64,000 nt of DNA, from positions 328,148 to 392,147 of the forward strand of contig JBBHKE010001378.1 in NCBI GenBank assembly GCA_037447655.1, in the 5' to 3' direction. This stretch comes from Zygnema cylindricum. Its lineage: Eukaryota > Streptophyta > Zygnematophyceae > Zygnematales > Zygnemataceae. Both the position numbers and the translations under genes were made by a program. This document shows, piece after piece, positions 21,688 through 33,910 of the stretch (within the stretch, counting starts at the first letter, position 1; each line of letters opens with the position of its first letter). Below the pieces are notes generated by a model that searched no databases, was not told where the DNA came from, and saw nothing but the letters and a program-made list of their open reading frames with translations.

Positions 21688-21922
21688 GATTGGTTCCGTA
21701 CATCAGTAGATAGAGTCTGTGAGAGAGATAGGACTTAGAAAAATTAGGAGATAGGACCCTCTCTCCCAGAGAGCTTCTGTACAAAAGGTCAACTTTGACC
21801 CTTCATAACTTACTACTCAGAGAAGCAAATTCAGAGATTCTTTTTGCTATCGACTCAGGGGAGTCTTCTCTTCATAGGGATGAAGGTGGTCAGAGTTTTT
21901 GTCTGCCAGGGTGGCAGTTATT

Positions 21923-22258
21923 TTTTCTTACACACAAATAGACATACATACATATAGACATACATACATATGGACATACATACATATAGACATACATACA
22001 TAGAGACATACATACATATGGACATACATACATATAGACATACATGCATATAGACATACATACATATGGACATACATACATATAGACATACATACATATC
22101 AACATACATACATATAGACATATATACATATAGACATACATAGATATAGACATGCATACATATAGACAAACATACATATGGACATACATACATATACACA
22201 TAAATAAATATAGACATCTATACATATTGACATATATACATATTTGCATACAATAGTG
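21923..22258. repeat. CATA-type microsatellite, about 330 bp
   Basis: An imperfect array of CATACATACATATAGA and CATACATACATATGGA units. It replaces the end of the LTR of element K. Open frames across it (Met-Tyr-Val-Cys repeats) are artefacts. Confidence 0.95.
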
Positions 22259-22261
22259 TTG

Positions 22262-22603
22262 TGTATCGGCAAGAAATTTATCGCGATAACACCAATACTG
22301 ATAATTACCAGTTATCGAGCAGTCAAGGGTTCCAATATATTGCTAAGAGACCAATAAATTTCTTATCGACGAGAAGTTGAAAAAATATAGTAGGCTATAT
22401 AATAGTACTTTATAATATATTGTATTATATTTCTCACTTAATATAGTGTGGAATGCCACATGTATAAATCTGTTCCGTACTTTGTGTAAAAATATAACGG
22501 TGATGCAACACGACGGAACAAGTTGTACAATTGTACGGTACTATCGTACAATTATCGTCGATAGCTATCGGTATCGGTGTTATCGCAATAAAAGAGATAT
22601 TAT
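22262..22603. mobile_element. Possible MITE with TATCGCGATAACACC ends
   Basis: Left AAATTTATCGCGATAACACC; the right end, reverse-complemented, contains TTTTATTGCGATAACACCG. The inverted ends are about 35 bp and imperfect. The interior is AT-rich and non-coding. No clear target duplication. Its right part (22311-22603) is repeated at 24079-24371. Confidence 0.4.
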
Positions 22604-23739
22604 TGTTGATATTTGAGTATTCTCTAGGTCTTTATATAGGATAGGAAAAGGAGCAAAGGTAGTCTGCCTTTTACTCCCTTCTCTAAGCCCCCACACTTGT
22701 TGTAGTCACGAAAGGCTGGAGAGGGAGCTAGAGCCATGGCTGCCTAAGCTCTCCAATGGTAGGTTTACTAAAAAGGTATTTGACAGACCCAAGATTTGAT
22801 CCTGGTACCTACCGTCCGTTAAACAACCTGTAGCCGTTAGCTTTGTCCGTTTAGTCTAGGACTAGTGCTAGGACATGTAGGGTTTGATAGATATTTGAAT
22901 AGTTACACGTAGGGTTTTCCATTTAACTGGATTACGGTATATAGGGCATAGAAACACTTCTACTTTAAGTACCGGACGAAACAAATAGTACGGACATTTG
23001 TTTCGACGGTCCGCATTAAATGCCGATATAAATCGGACGGCCGTGGTTAAGCACCGGCTTCGCGGAAAGGATAATTTGGCGGTTTGCGGACGTCACCACT
23101 CCGAATGACACGTGGCGACATCGTACGGGTTGCGGAATCTCCGAAACGCAAGATAACAAGTTTGGATGTGACAGCCTGTCGTACAGTTGCCATATAGAAA
23201 GTAGTCCGGCGCCTCTACTTTTCTGTACGGTACAGTCCTATGATTGGCGCCGTACTTCAGTAGAAGGGGTTTAGAGAGGGACTAGGACTTAGAATTTTTG
23301 GGTAAGTAGCCGCCTCTCTCCCAGAGAGCACCTTGCGTAAAAGGCTAACTTTGAGCAGCCGTAACTATCAACTCAGTTGACCAAATTTAGTGATTCTTTT
23401 TGCTGCGGACTCAGGGGAGTCCAGGCTACATCGGGTGACTGCATTTCTAAGGGAAAGTCAAAGTGGGGAATGTTATCCAAAACTCATATTCTAACTTTGC
23501 ATTCTGTGGTGGAACTGAGCACGCAGAAAGTCTAAGTAACTGAGCACGCAGAAAGTCTAAGTCTTATTTCACCGCACGCAAAAAGTCTAAGTCTTATTTC
23601 ACAGGGGTGAAGCAGTAATGGGGTTGTGATTGTCAAGGGGTCAATCATTTGGGTTTATATAAACTTGAAGTCGACACTATCTAGATTAGCTTCTTTGGAT
23701 CTGCGAATTCTGTGTGGCAATGGAGCCCATAAAATTTCA
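22604..23739 (+). mobile_element. Solo LTR, copia C/D family (1136 bp)
   Basis: Starts TGTTGATATTTGAG and ends with ATGGAGCCCATAAAATTTCA, the 20-bp gag-start end. It is followed not by a primer site but by a GGGAGA repeat, and no target duplication is seen. tRNA-like module about 22785-22880. A local repeat of GAGCACGCAGAAAGTCTAAG occurs near 23516-23590. Confidence 0.75.
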
Positions 23740-24078
23740 AGGGAGAGGGAGAGGGAGAGGGAGAGGGAGAGAGAGAGAGAGACGTGCCTGATTATAAGGT
23801 CTCGTTTCCGTACATATAGCACCTTCCAAATCTCCGTTAAAAAATAAAGTTCGAATTACTCCCAAGGCAGTTCCATAGGCCGCAGTTGCAAGACTGTTCG
23901 AAATTTCAAAAGAAAGAAAGAAAAAAAAAAAAAAACTAATCTCGCATTAGAGAACACCCGTTTTTCAAAATATTTATAAATTTCCTTGTTTAGATTAGTT
24001 AAATAAAAAAGACATTTTCTGTAGGTTCAGAAAAAATCTCAATCACAATCTCAATCACAATCCCTCTGCCTCTCCCTA
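23740..24078. other. GGGAGA/GA microsatellite and unassigned DNA
   Basis: 23740-23782 is (GGGAGA)n grading to (GA)n. The rest is non-coding, with an A-rich stretch at 23909-23935 and a CAATCTCAATCA repeat before the segmental duplication. No gene seen. Confidence 0.6.
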
Positions 24079-26491
24079 GTTATCGAGCAGTCAAGGGTTC
24101 CAATATATTGCTAAGAGACCAATAAATTTCTTATCGACGAGAAGTTGAAAAAATATAGTAGGCTATATAATAGTACTTTATAATATATTGTATTATATTT
24201 CTCACTTAATATAGTGTGGAATGCCACATGTATAAATCTGTTCCGTACTTTGTGTAAAAATATAACGGTGATGCAACACGACGGAACAAGTTGTACAATT
24301 GTACGGTACTATCGTACAATTATCGTCGATAGCTATCGGTATCGGTGTTATCGCAATAAAAGAGATATTATTGTTGATATTTGAGTATTCTCTAGGTCTT
24401 TATATAGGATAGGAAAAGGAGCAAAGGTAGTCTGCCTTTTACTCCCACCTCTAAGCCCCCACACTTGTTGTAGTCACGAAAGGCTGGAGAGGGAGCTAGA
24501 GCCATGGCTGCCTAAGCTCTTTAGAGAGATAGGAGTAGATAATAGTAGGTTTACTAAAATGGTATTTGACGGATCCAGGATTTGATCCTAGTACATACCG
24601 TCCGTCAAATAGTCCGTAGCCGTTAGATTTGTCCGTTTAGTCTATAACTAGTGTTACAACATTTGTGATTTGATAGATATTTAAATAGTTACACGTAGGG
24701 TTTTCCATTTAACTGGATTACGGTGTATAGGGCATAGAAAACTTGTACTTTAAGTATTGGATGAAAGAAATAGTACAGACATTTGTTTCGACGGTCCGCA
24801 TTAAATGCCGATATAAATCGGACGGCCGTGGTTAAGCACCAGCTTCGCGGAAAGGATTATTTGGCCGTTTGCCGACGTCACTACTTCGGATGACACGTAA
24901 CAACATCTTACCGGTTGCGCAATCTCCGGAGCGCAAGATAACAAGTTTGGATGAGACAGCTGTCACCGATATGGTCTTGTCTGTAAAAGTGCAAAAATAG
25001 TTACCCACAACACATTATAATGCACAACGGAAAGACTTCATGGATCTCCCCGTAGCAACAGCAAGAGCACACAACACTCACAGATAAAGGTCAAGCTTTA
25101 TTAATCGGGAGGAAGATTACAGGTTGACAGCTCATTGCAAAGGTCTACTCAAAGAGTCTATTTTTTACTACGTCTGCTCCACTATTTAAACTAACTAGCT
25201 GCCAGTCAGCCTAATACTGTACAAGTTTACACGTGGACCTTCACAGTCAACCGAGATCTTTCCAAAATATCTTTCTAAAACTATATAGTTAAATCTACGT
25301 TATGCGGCGTTGCTATACTGCCACAGTGCACTACTATACTGCGCTACGCTATTCTACTAAGTTGCTATGCTGCTATGTTGCGCTGGTCTGGAAACGCAGC
25401 TGCGCTGCTCTGGAACCGCAACTAGAGCTGAAACTCTGAGACCTCCATAAGTCCTCAAAGTGGACAGCTTCCAAGAAGCCTCTAGGATAATCCTGACCCC
25501 TTTGTGTTTAAGCAAAAGTATATGCCACCCTGGCAGACAAAAACTCTGACCAACTTCACCCCTGTGAAGGCAAGACTCCCCTAAGTCGATAGCAAAAAGA
25601 ATCTCTGAATTTGCTCCCCTGAGCAGTAAGTTATGGAGGGTCAAAGTTGACCTTTTGTACAGAAGCTCTCTGGGAGAGGGGGTCCTATCTTCTAATTTTT
25701 CTAAGTCTTATCTCTCTCACAGACTTTATCTATTGATGTACGAAACCAATCAGAATTGAGTTCCGTACGCAAAAGTACAGCTGCCAGTGTTCTTTATGTA
25801 CGGACATTGTACGACATGGCCAAAATGTCGACACATGTCAAATCCGGATTCGATGCCATAATCTCCGGAGATTCCACAATCCAACGGAATTTCGCCACAC
25901 GTCATCTGATGTGGCGATGGCCACAAACCGCCGAAATCTTCCTCCGCGATCTCGGCGCTAATTCCGGCCGTCCGATTAAATTTGGCTTTAATCGTAGCCG
26001 TAATAAATACATGCGCGGTATTTGTTTCATTTACGAAACAAATGCGCGGTACTGATTTTTGTCCGTACCGTAAGTCGTACATTATATATTACTGGATCTA
26101 TGTATCCCGTAATTCATTTCAGTTAAATGGTTTATCGCATGTATACATATTTAAATAAATATCAAACTATATATTACGTAACACTACCGCTAGACTTAAC
26201 GGCTAAGGCTACCGGCTATTTCCTGTCTGCCTGCCGGTAGGTACAGGGATCAAATCCTGCCGCCGGCACATACCTTTTAATTAAACATAATAAACCCTAA
26301 TATAAAATTCCCGTAAACCTCAGGATAGCCAAGGTAACCATGGCTCTAGCTTCCTCTCCAATTTCTCAGTGACTGCGACAAGTTTGAGAGTTGGAGAGAG
26401 AAGTTAGAGATAGACTGCCTCGACTTCTATATTTCTTTTCAGACCTAGAAAATACTAATAAAACCATTAGTTTCTACACTCCCCTTATTTT

Positions 26492-27232
26492 CTAGTCAAT
26501 CTTTAATTTCAGACCACACTTCTCCCTGCAAAAAATTAACTTAGGGGAAGGCACAGGTTTGGTCATCATATCTGCTACCATCTCACTATCTAGTCTGTAC
26601 TCTAAACTGATTATTTTGTTTTCTACTTTCTCTCTAACAAAGCTGAGTCTAATGTCCATGTGTTTGGCTTTAAAATGGTGTTTAGGATTGGCAAAAATAG
26701 TGATTGCTGCCTGATTATCACAAAATATTTTCTGCACACCACTCTTAAGGTGACCAAGCTCACCAAGCAAAGACTTGACCCACATCAATTCTTTTACAGC
26801 AGAGCAAGAGGCCATATACTCAGCCTCCATGGTGGACAGAGCAATAACCTTTTGTTGTTTGCTACTCCAACAACAAGCCCCATCACCCACATATAATACA
26901 TATCCAGAAGTACATCTCCTCATCGGAGCATCACCATAACTGGCATCACTCCAAGTAGTGATGTCAATATTCTCCCCACCCAAATGCAACCATAGATCTC
27001 TAGTTCCTACCAAGTATCTAAGAACTCTCTTAGCTGCCTCCCAATCCTTCTTAGTGGGAGCATTTAGACTTCTACTCAGCACTCCTACAGCTGCAGCTAA
27101 ATCCGGCCGGGTACAATTCATAAAATAGATTAGACTTCCCACTACTTGCCTGTAAGGAATAGTCTGCATGAACTTCTGTTCATCAGGAGATAATTCCTCG
27201 TCTAAGACTATGACTCCTTCTTCCTCACTCCC
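26492..27232 (-). pseudogene. Copia B RNase H
   Basis: IPYRQVVGSLIYFMNCTRPD, WSDASYGDAPMRRCTSGYVL, LSTMEAEYMASCSAVKELMW, IFCDNQAAITIFANPKHHFK and ADMMTKPVPSPKL. All RNase H catalytic acids are present. The only visible defect is the frame break separating it from RT near 27200-27233. It ends just before the polypurine tract GAAAATAAGGGGAG (26479-26492). Confidence 0.92.
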
Positions 27233-29032
27233 CTAACTTCCCTTCTTCAACTCCATTAGAGTTGTACAACTATTAGCTTTATCCATTTGAAATTTTATAA
27301 GCATGTTCTCTATTGCTTCCTTTTGAGTCAATCTTATAATTTTCCTTTTTCGGTCTCTCTCTACTTGAATTCCCAAAATATATTTTGCTTCGCCCATATC
27401 CTTCATTTCAAATCTCCCCTTAAGATCGGTTTTCAGTTTATTAATTTTTTCCATTGATTTACTTAAAACAAGCAAATCATCAACATAAATTGCAATAAAT
27501 ATAAAACCTTCCTCATCTTCGAAAACATAGATTGAGTGATCTGAGCTGATCCGAATATATGTTAGACCGGTAAAAAACTCATCAAGCTTCTTATTCCACT
27601 GTCGAGGCGCCTGTTTCAAACCATAAAGAGATTTAATCAGCCGGCATACCTTACTCTCCTCTCCTTCTTCCACAAACCCTTCGGGTTGTCGCATGAAGAT
27701 CTCCTCTTTCAATTCTCCATGCAAAAAGGTTGTTTTGATGTCCATCTGGTGCACTTCCATGTCTTCTGCCGCTGCTAAACTGAGAAGTATGCGGACGGAG
27801 GGAAATCTGACCACCGGGGCAAAGGTTTCCTCGTAGTCAATTCCTTCCTTTTGTGTAAATCCCTTTGCCACTAATCTGGCCTTGTAGCGCTCGATTGTGT
27901 TATCTAGGTTCAGTTTTAGTTTGAAAACCCACTTACAACCGATTGGTTTTCGGTTAGGTGGACAGTCCACCAGCTCCCAAGTATCGACTGCCATGATTGA
28001 AGCCATCTCCTCATTGATGGCTGTCTTCCACCGGTATCTTTCTGGACAAGTCATCGCCTCTCCATAAGTTTGAGGTTCATCTTGATGAGATAGTTTAGTT
28101 ACCTTGTTATTAACCAGTTTTTCTTGCAGTCTTTTGCTACTTCTCCTCCCCCCTTCAAAATCTGAGGCCGGAATAGATGGTTCTCGTGGATTCTTTCGAA
28201 CAAACTCGGCTTCTCCCCTATCCCTTAATTCCGAATAAATTTCCACAGCGTGTTCCGCTTCGAGTAGAGTTGTCACTGGAGTTTCCACAGCCGAGTCCTT
28301 TTCGGTCTGATTTGTTCCTGCAAGAATGTCATCGTCTCTAAAACCTGGATATTTAGGAAGCTCAAAGTCATCGGAATTTTCTGACTCAAATCTGATTTTT
28401 ACTAGCTTCGTATATTTGAAGGGATCCACAAATTTTCCTTCATCCATAACTACTAGATGCTTTACTAAGATTATATCTTCCCTTTTTAGATCATAAACTC
28501 TATATCCTTTAACATCCTCATCATATCCTAATAAGTATCCTGGTTTTCCTTTAGGATCTAGCTTCCTATTGGACCGATCAGTATCTAGACTGAATACTTG
28601 ACTGCCGAAAACCTTTAAGTGAGATATGTCTGGTTTCCGGCCTGTCCATCTCTCATAAGGTGTTTGATCTTTTATAGCTGAAGTAAGAACTCTATTCTTG
28701 AGGTAATTAGCACAGTTCATTGCTTCTGCCCAAAACCTTTTTCCTATCTTTTTATCCGACAACATACTTCTAGCACTATCACTTAGTGTTCTATTTAACC
28801 TTTCAGCTACCCCATTCTGTTCAGGATTTTTTGGAACTGTCTTTTGGTGTTGGACCCCATCTTCCCTCAGAAAATCCTCAAACTGGTTAGAAGTATACTT
28901 TCCACCATTGTCACTTCTTACTCTCTTGATTGAAGTTTCATGGAGTTTTTCGCTCCATGCTTTATATTGTCTAAAATAATCCTCAGCTTCTGACTTGTTT
29001 TCAAAAAATACACACGGGAATACCGAGACCAA
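27233..29032 (-). pseudogene. Copia B integrase core and reverse transcriptase
   Basis: 599 open codons: RSDNGGKYTS (near 28910), PEQNGVAERLNRTLSDSARS, the ISHLKVFGSQVFSLDTD region, IPASDFEGGRRSSKRLQEK linker, then RT WVFKLKLNLDNTIERYKARL, MDIKTTFLHGELKEEIFM, KSLYGLKQAPRQWNKKLDEF, YVDDLLVLSKS and GEAKYILGIQVERDRKRKII. The RT motifs are intact. The frame breaks at MELKKGS before RNase H. Confidence 0.92.
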
Positions 29033-29990
29033 TCATCAGTTATAGTCATCATAAATCTCTTCCCCCCCGGTGAGGGCACTCTAGCGGATCCCCAAATATC
29101 TGTGTGTACTAGATCTAGAAGTTTTTCTCCCTTGTAGGTGGCTGTTTTAGGAAAGGGTAATCTGTGTGCTTTACCTTGAGCACACCCACTATAATCACTT
29201 ATATTATCACTCTCACTGAACTGAATCCCTTCCACCACTCCCATCTTTTTCATCTCCTTTAACTTATCTAGATTCACATGCCCAAGCCTCTTATGCCACA
29301 TCATAATATCATGAACACCAGCATAATAAAGTTTCTTCTTTTCATTACTTAAGACCAGCCTAAACATCCCATGGCTACCTTTCTTAGCAATGAAATAGAC
29401 ATCCTCCTCAAAACTAGCAGTAAAGACTCCTTCCCTAGTGCTAGTGAAAAAACCCTTATCATCTAATACTGATGTAGAGATAAGGTTTTTGTTCAGCTCC
29501 GGAATAAACAATACATCGGAGAATGTTAATATGGATGTCTTTCCTTCTACTAACACTTTAAGATCTACCGATCCTACAAGAGTAGTGGTGACTATCCTCC
29601 TATCCCCGTACTCTATCTCTACGGTGGGAATCTTTCTTATCTTAGTGAACAGGTGCCTATCCTTACACATGTGCATTGAGGCACCTGAATCTATAATCCA
29701 GCCTGCTTCACCTTTCAATCCACCGTAAGCACATTTCTGCCTTCGTGGAATTTCGACCACATTTTTCGCCTCCAACTCCTCATCCAAAAGGAGCTCATCG
29801 TCCTCGTCCTCGGATTCCGCCTCAAGTACCTGTGTGACAAGGGCCTTTTTCTTTCCTCTCGGGGTACCACCGAGCTGCCCCTCCTTTAACCGAAGCTCGG
29901 TTAGCTTTGTGCACTCTGCCATATAGTGCCCCGGTTTTTTACAAAAATGACATAAACCTTTGGGAGCCCTTGGTTCGAACTCGTCGGCCT
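28918..29990 (-). pseudogene. Copia B zinc knuckle, protease and integrase N-terminus
   Basis: KGLCHFCKKPGHYMAECTKL (CX2CX4HX4C), acidic linker, EIPRRQKCAYGGLKGEAGWI followed by IDSGASMHMC (protease, DSG intact), then WHKRLGHVNLDKL and DYSGCAQGKAHRLPFP. In the HHCC finger the first cysteine of the CxxC pair is Tyr. HTDIWGSARVPSPGG gives the first integrase Asp. A frameshift near 29020 ends the frame. Confidence 0.9.
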
Positions 29991-30039
29991 GTTCTTTTTC
30001 TGCTCCCTACCCCTATAGTTTCCGACCGGTTTTCGGGAA

Positions 30040-30851
30040 TCCCTTTTCCTCTAATCAGTCGCTGTTGCCAAGGCTTGGCCACTCTTTCCTCCCCTTCGGA
30101 TCTCAATTGTATTCTCTTGAACGAGAATCATCCCTACCACTGAGTTCCATATCCACCTTGAGTCAGGCAAGTCCTGCACACGGTAAACTATATTCACAAA
30201 CTCATCAGGTAACTTCATCAGTAAACAGTTAACCTTTTCTTTTTCACTAAAAATTTTTCCCGCACTCTCTAGCTCCATGAAGAGTGTAGCAAGCTCATTG
30301 CAAAAATCCAACATATTTCCCCCTTTGTATACATACTCCTTAACTTTCTGATCAGCCAACTATTGTTGCTGAATTGTACCACTTCGGTACATCTCTATAA
30401 GAGCCATCCAAAGATCGGATGCCCTTTCTACCTGCAAATGAGGACATGCAAGTCCTTGAGTGAGATGGCGTAGGATGAAGTGCTTTGCCGCCATATTGTT
30501 GAAGTCTTAGGTTTCAGTATCATTCTCCTCGTTCCTCGGAATAGGTGACATGAATGCTAAACCAGTTGCTATTGGTGTGGTCGCCTCCTTCTCCTTTCCT
30601 TTGTCCACCACCTCTCCTTCCTTTGTTTCCTCCGTTGAAGGTGAATCCTCTTTCCTGGTGAATCTGCTTCCTCCAAACCGTGGAGGAATTCCAAGACTTG
30701 ATGGACGCCCCAATCGTCCACTCACTATCCCCCAAAACCTTTTTTCGCATAGAGCTCCTATCATCATACTTTCCCAGTATATGAAGCCAGTTCCATTAAA
30801 GATTAGTACCCTAGAGGGTGGGCCCATAACCTGAAACTCTGAGACCTCCAT
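30040..30851 (-). pseudogene. Copia B Gag
   Basis: The start ATG at 30851 is 20 bp inside the 5' LTR: MEVSEFQ, where Q straddles the LTR/primer-site boundary, then VMGPPSRVLIFNG. A frameshift follows near 30700. After an in-frame TAG (30362-30360) in the TIQQQ-stop-LADQK segment, the frame continues (VKEYVYKGGNMLDFCNELAT). The zinc knuckle lies in the -1 frame further on. Confidence 0.85.
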
Positions 30852-31977
30852 AAGTCCTCAGAGTGGACAGCTTCCAAGAAGCCTCTAGGATAATCCTGAC
30901 CCCTTTGTGTTTAAGCAAAAATAAATGCCACCCTGGCAGACAAAAACTCTGACCAACTTCACCCCTGTGAAGGTAAGACTCCCCTGAGTCGATAGCAAAA
31001 AGAATCTCTGAATTTGCTCCCCTGAGCAGTAAGTTATGGAGGGTCAAAGTTGACCTTTTGTACAGAAGCTCTCTGGGAGAGGGGGTCCTATCTTCTAATT
31101 TTTCTAAGTCCTATCTCTCTCACAGACTCTATCTACTGATGTACGGAACCAATCAGAATTGAGTTCCGTACGCAAAAGTACAGCTGCCGGTGTACTTTAT
31201 GTACGGACATTGTACGACATGGCCAAAATGTCGACACATGTCAAATCCGGATTCGGTGCCATAATCTCCGGAGATTCCACAATCCAATGGAATTTCGCCA
31301 CGCGTCATCCGATGTGGCGATGGCCACAAACCGCCGAAATCTTCCTCCGCGATCTCGGCGCTAATTCCGGCCGTCCGATTAAATTCGGTTTTAATCGTAG
31401 CCGTAATAAATACATGCGCGGTATTTGTTTCATTTACGAAACAAATGCGCGGTACTGATTTTTGTTCGTACCGTAAGTCGTACATTATATATTACTGGAT
31501 CTATGTATCCCGTAATTCATTTCAGTTAAATGGTTTATCGCATGTATACATATTTAAATAAATATCAAACTATATGCTACGTAACACTACCGCTAGACTT
31601 AACGGCTAAGGCTACCGGCTATTTCCTGTCTGCCTGCCGGTAGGTACAAGGATCAAATCCTGCCGCCGGCACATACCTTTTAATTAAACAAAATAAACCC
31701 TAATATAAAATTCCCGTAAACCTCAGGATAGCCAAGGTAGCCATGGCTATAGCTTCCTCTCCAATTTCTCAGTGACTGCGACAAGTTTAAGAGTTGGAGA
31801 GAGAAGTTAGAGATAGACTGCCTCGACTTCTATATTTCTTTTCAGACCTAGAAAATACTAATAAAACCATTAGTTTCTACAAGAGCAGCCTCGCCTCTAA
31901 CAATATTGTATACTTTTTTGTAACCCTATTAGAGTGCCTCCTACTAAGGATTCAACGTCCCGCTGAACTTTACTTAC

Positions 31978-33403
31978 TCAGGGAAACTGAAGTTGGCGGA
32001 GTATGCCGAATGTCTCCTCATGGTACTCCTCAAATTTTTGTCGTTGAGTGTCAAGCTGATTATGGAGTTGCTCACATCGGGTCTCCAGCAGCGCAATATG
32101 ATGGTCTGCTGCTGCCAAGCGTTTATGAGTGATCCGCTCCCGAACTTGGTCCTCCCCTTCCTCCGGTGCCGCCGCTGTTGCTTTGGGTTGCGACAGAATG
32201 GCTGCCGGTGTTGGTTCTTCAAGTACCAGGGCTTGGGGAGTTTCAGGTTCTTCAATCCGTCGTGCTCCTTCTGTCCCCTCGTTGGCCTGTTCCCACCGAG
32301 GTACCTTCTTTAGTTTGAAAGATACGTGTTTCCTAGCAGCTCGAGCCCGCTGCACAGCGTTCTACCGTGCCAGCTTGAGTGCGCGTACTTCGGGTGTGAC
32401 CTCCGCCTGAGAAATGATGTCGTGAGGACGGACATCCCATGGGTGATATTGGCAAAGCAGTCTCGGAACATTCACATGTTACCGATAGTGGTCCTCTACC
32501 ACCTCCACAAATGACAGGGCATGAGGGTTTAACTACACATAACCCTTACGGTTATTCCCTAAGTCCTTCGTCCTCAAGAAATTCCAGGCCGGGTGGGACG
32601 GCACGCTCGCATGGATATTAATAGGATTCCCAGGTTTTTCCTGTGTGCTACGCTGTTGGCCAATCCGAAGGATCCCCATAAAAGCGTTTGGCAAAACGAA
32701 AGGCAAGGTCTGGATGTTAGGGATCAATAGGCAGTGGGAAGAGGTAGTCGGGAATTTCTTCCCCTTTTTAACTTTCCTTGTCCGTCTCTCCTCGTTCCCG
32801 TCGTAGAACAAATACGTCATCCCCACTGGGATACTATGCCTCAGCACTCTTTTTTGAACTCTCCGAGGAAAGCTTGTTTGCGGTGCTCTCTTTATTAGGA
32901 TCCCTCATCACCCCCAGATCTGAGGCACGCTCCTCTACTTGTGGGGGTGTCAGTTCCCATTCTGGCTCATTCGCTTCCGAGAGTTCATGGTCTTCTTCAT
33001 CCTCCTGATCCCCCTCTTGGAGCGGGTTGTACTCGGGGTCTTGTGAATTTTCTGACCCCTCCCCTCCACTGGTCTTCGCCGGCCCTGCCTCACTACTGGC
33101 TGTCTTTTCGTGTTCGAGTCCTGCTTCTACCTCCCTCTCCCGTTCTGCCTCTACCATGGCCTCCGCCGCCACTAGCAATCTATCTAGACGGGGCACATCT
33201 CCTTGCCCTACCCGTACAAGTCTCCTCCTTTTTGGTGGTGGAGAGGACGACGACTCCATGGATTTTGTTGTGGTAGATAATTCCGGTAGTTCGAGAAGGA
33301 AAGGTAAGCTGGCTATGTTGAGCGAGACACTCTCCAAACTACTTCGACTAGGTTGGTCGCGAAGGTTGATGGCGGCTTTATCCGCGAGGGTTGAGGGTCT
33401 CAC
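31978..33403 (-). pseudogene. Extra sense ORF region downstream of gypsy Pol
   Basis: Three blocks between chromodomain and 3' LTR. 33403-32834: an acidic, Ser/Pro/Glu-rich stretch with a KRRR basic patch (SSSPPPKRRRLVRVGQGDV). 32847-32533: MTYLFYDGNEERRTRKVKKG, then TLPFVLPNAFMGILRIG and HPAWNFLRTKDLG, a conserved-looking globular block. 32355-31978: a basic segment (RARAARKHVSFKLKKVPRWE) and a probable coiled coil (ALLETRCEQLHNQLDTQRQK). Stops and a frame change separate them, but the order suggests one former protein of roughly 450 residues. I do not recognise a function. It could be a captured gene or an accessory retrotransposon ORF. Confidence 0.55.
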
Positions 33404-33779
33404 CGTTGGTCTTTTCTAAACGTCGCAGCGCGCGAGGATATGCCAGCGTCCAACATTTCTTAAATTGCGCTGCTGTGACGAAACCGCAGTTTGATCGTCA
33501 CCAATGTTGTGATGCACAATTGCGCTGTTGCGATTTCATGTCAGCGCAGCGGTAGCGCTGCGATTCTCTGACGGCACCGTTGCTATGTTTTTCTTCAATG
33601 TCTGCGCAACCACAGTGCTGCGGTCTGTTATTATCGTCACTGCTTTCCTTCGTCGAGTCCCCAAGATGATTGCGATGGTTGCGACACTGCGATTCGATCC
33701 TTTATCGCATCCTTTGCGATTGCCCCTCCCGTTAAGCTGACTGTCCGCACTGCGTGTAAACCGGCGCAACATCGGGCGA

Positions 33780-33910
33780 ATGGAGATCCGTCTCGTCCAC
33801 CCAAGAATCGTCTTCAACTCCGTAGCCTTTCCAACGCACCAAATATTTTGTGGAGGTAGAATTTCGATGGCGACGCGATTAAAGGATCTCCTCCACCTCG
33901 TACTCGCCCG
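33780..33910 (-). pseudogene. Chromodomain at the C-terminus of gypsy Pol
   Basis: The minus strand encodes VEEIL-stop-SRRHRNSTSTKYLVRW and KGYGVEDDSWVDE. The KYLVRWKGYG-x-EDDSW core is the chromodomain signature that directs chromovirus integration toward particular chromatin. It sits just downstream of the GPY/F end, in a different frame, with one TAA inside. Confidence 0.85.

Larger units (their letters stand above)
18952..21922 (+). mobile_element. Copia deletion derivative K
   Basis: A family-F 5' LTR starts TGTTGAAAAGAGG at 18952 and breaks off near 19684. It joins directly, at TTAAAGGA shared with copia D sequence, to the tail of an interior like that of copia D (19685-20280). After an ATAAAAGGAG polypurine-like tract the 3' LTR starts TGTTGATATTTGAG at 20291. 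That LTR contains a 725-bp tandem duplication (20395-21119, 21120-about 21687), switches to family-B-like sequence at about 21688 and is cut by a microsatellite at 21923. Confidence 0.7.
22311..24520. repeat. 442-bp segmental duplication (22311-22752 and 24079-24520)
   Basis: From GTTATCGAGCAGTCAAGG through the start of an LTR (TGTTGATATTTGAG at 22604 and 24372) to TGCCTAAGCTCT, the two copies differ at only a few bases. The LTRs beyond it diverge more. This fits unequal recombination or gene conversion between neighbouring LTRs. Confidence 0.85.
25429..31881 (-). mobile_element. Copia B retrotransposon
   Basis: LTRs 25429-26478 and 30832-31881 (1050 bp each, a few percent divergent) with TG...CA ends. 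Target duplication AGAGC is perfect (25424-25428, 31882-31886) and the empty site is preserved in the other gypsy LTR (near 55610). The interior carries Gag-PR-INT-RT-RH with a small number of stops and frameshifts. The tRNA-like modules are at 26193-26272 and 31594-31673. Confidence 0.95.
24982..31933 (-). repeat. 3' LTR of the gypsy element, split by copia B
   Basis: 24982-25428 and 31887-31933 together align along the 5' LTR at 55170-55664. Copia B sits between them with duplication AGAGC on each side. Confidence 0.9.

Noticed and set aside
21890-22249. Two long Met-Tyr-Val-Cys-type frames on the minus strand
   Set aside because: Direct translation of the CATA microsatellite.
21923-24078. 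CRISPR-like array from regularly spaced short repeats
   Set aside because: The repeats are contiguous microsatellite units without unique spacers, in a plant nuclear context.
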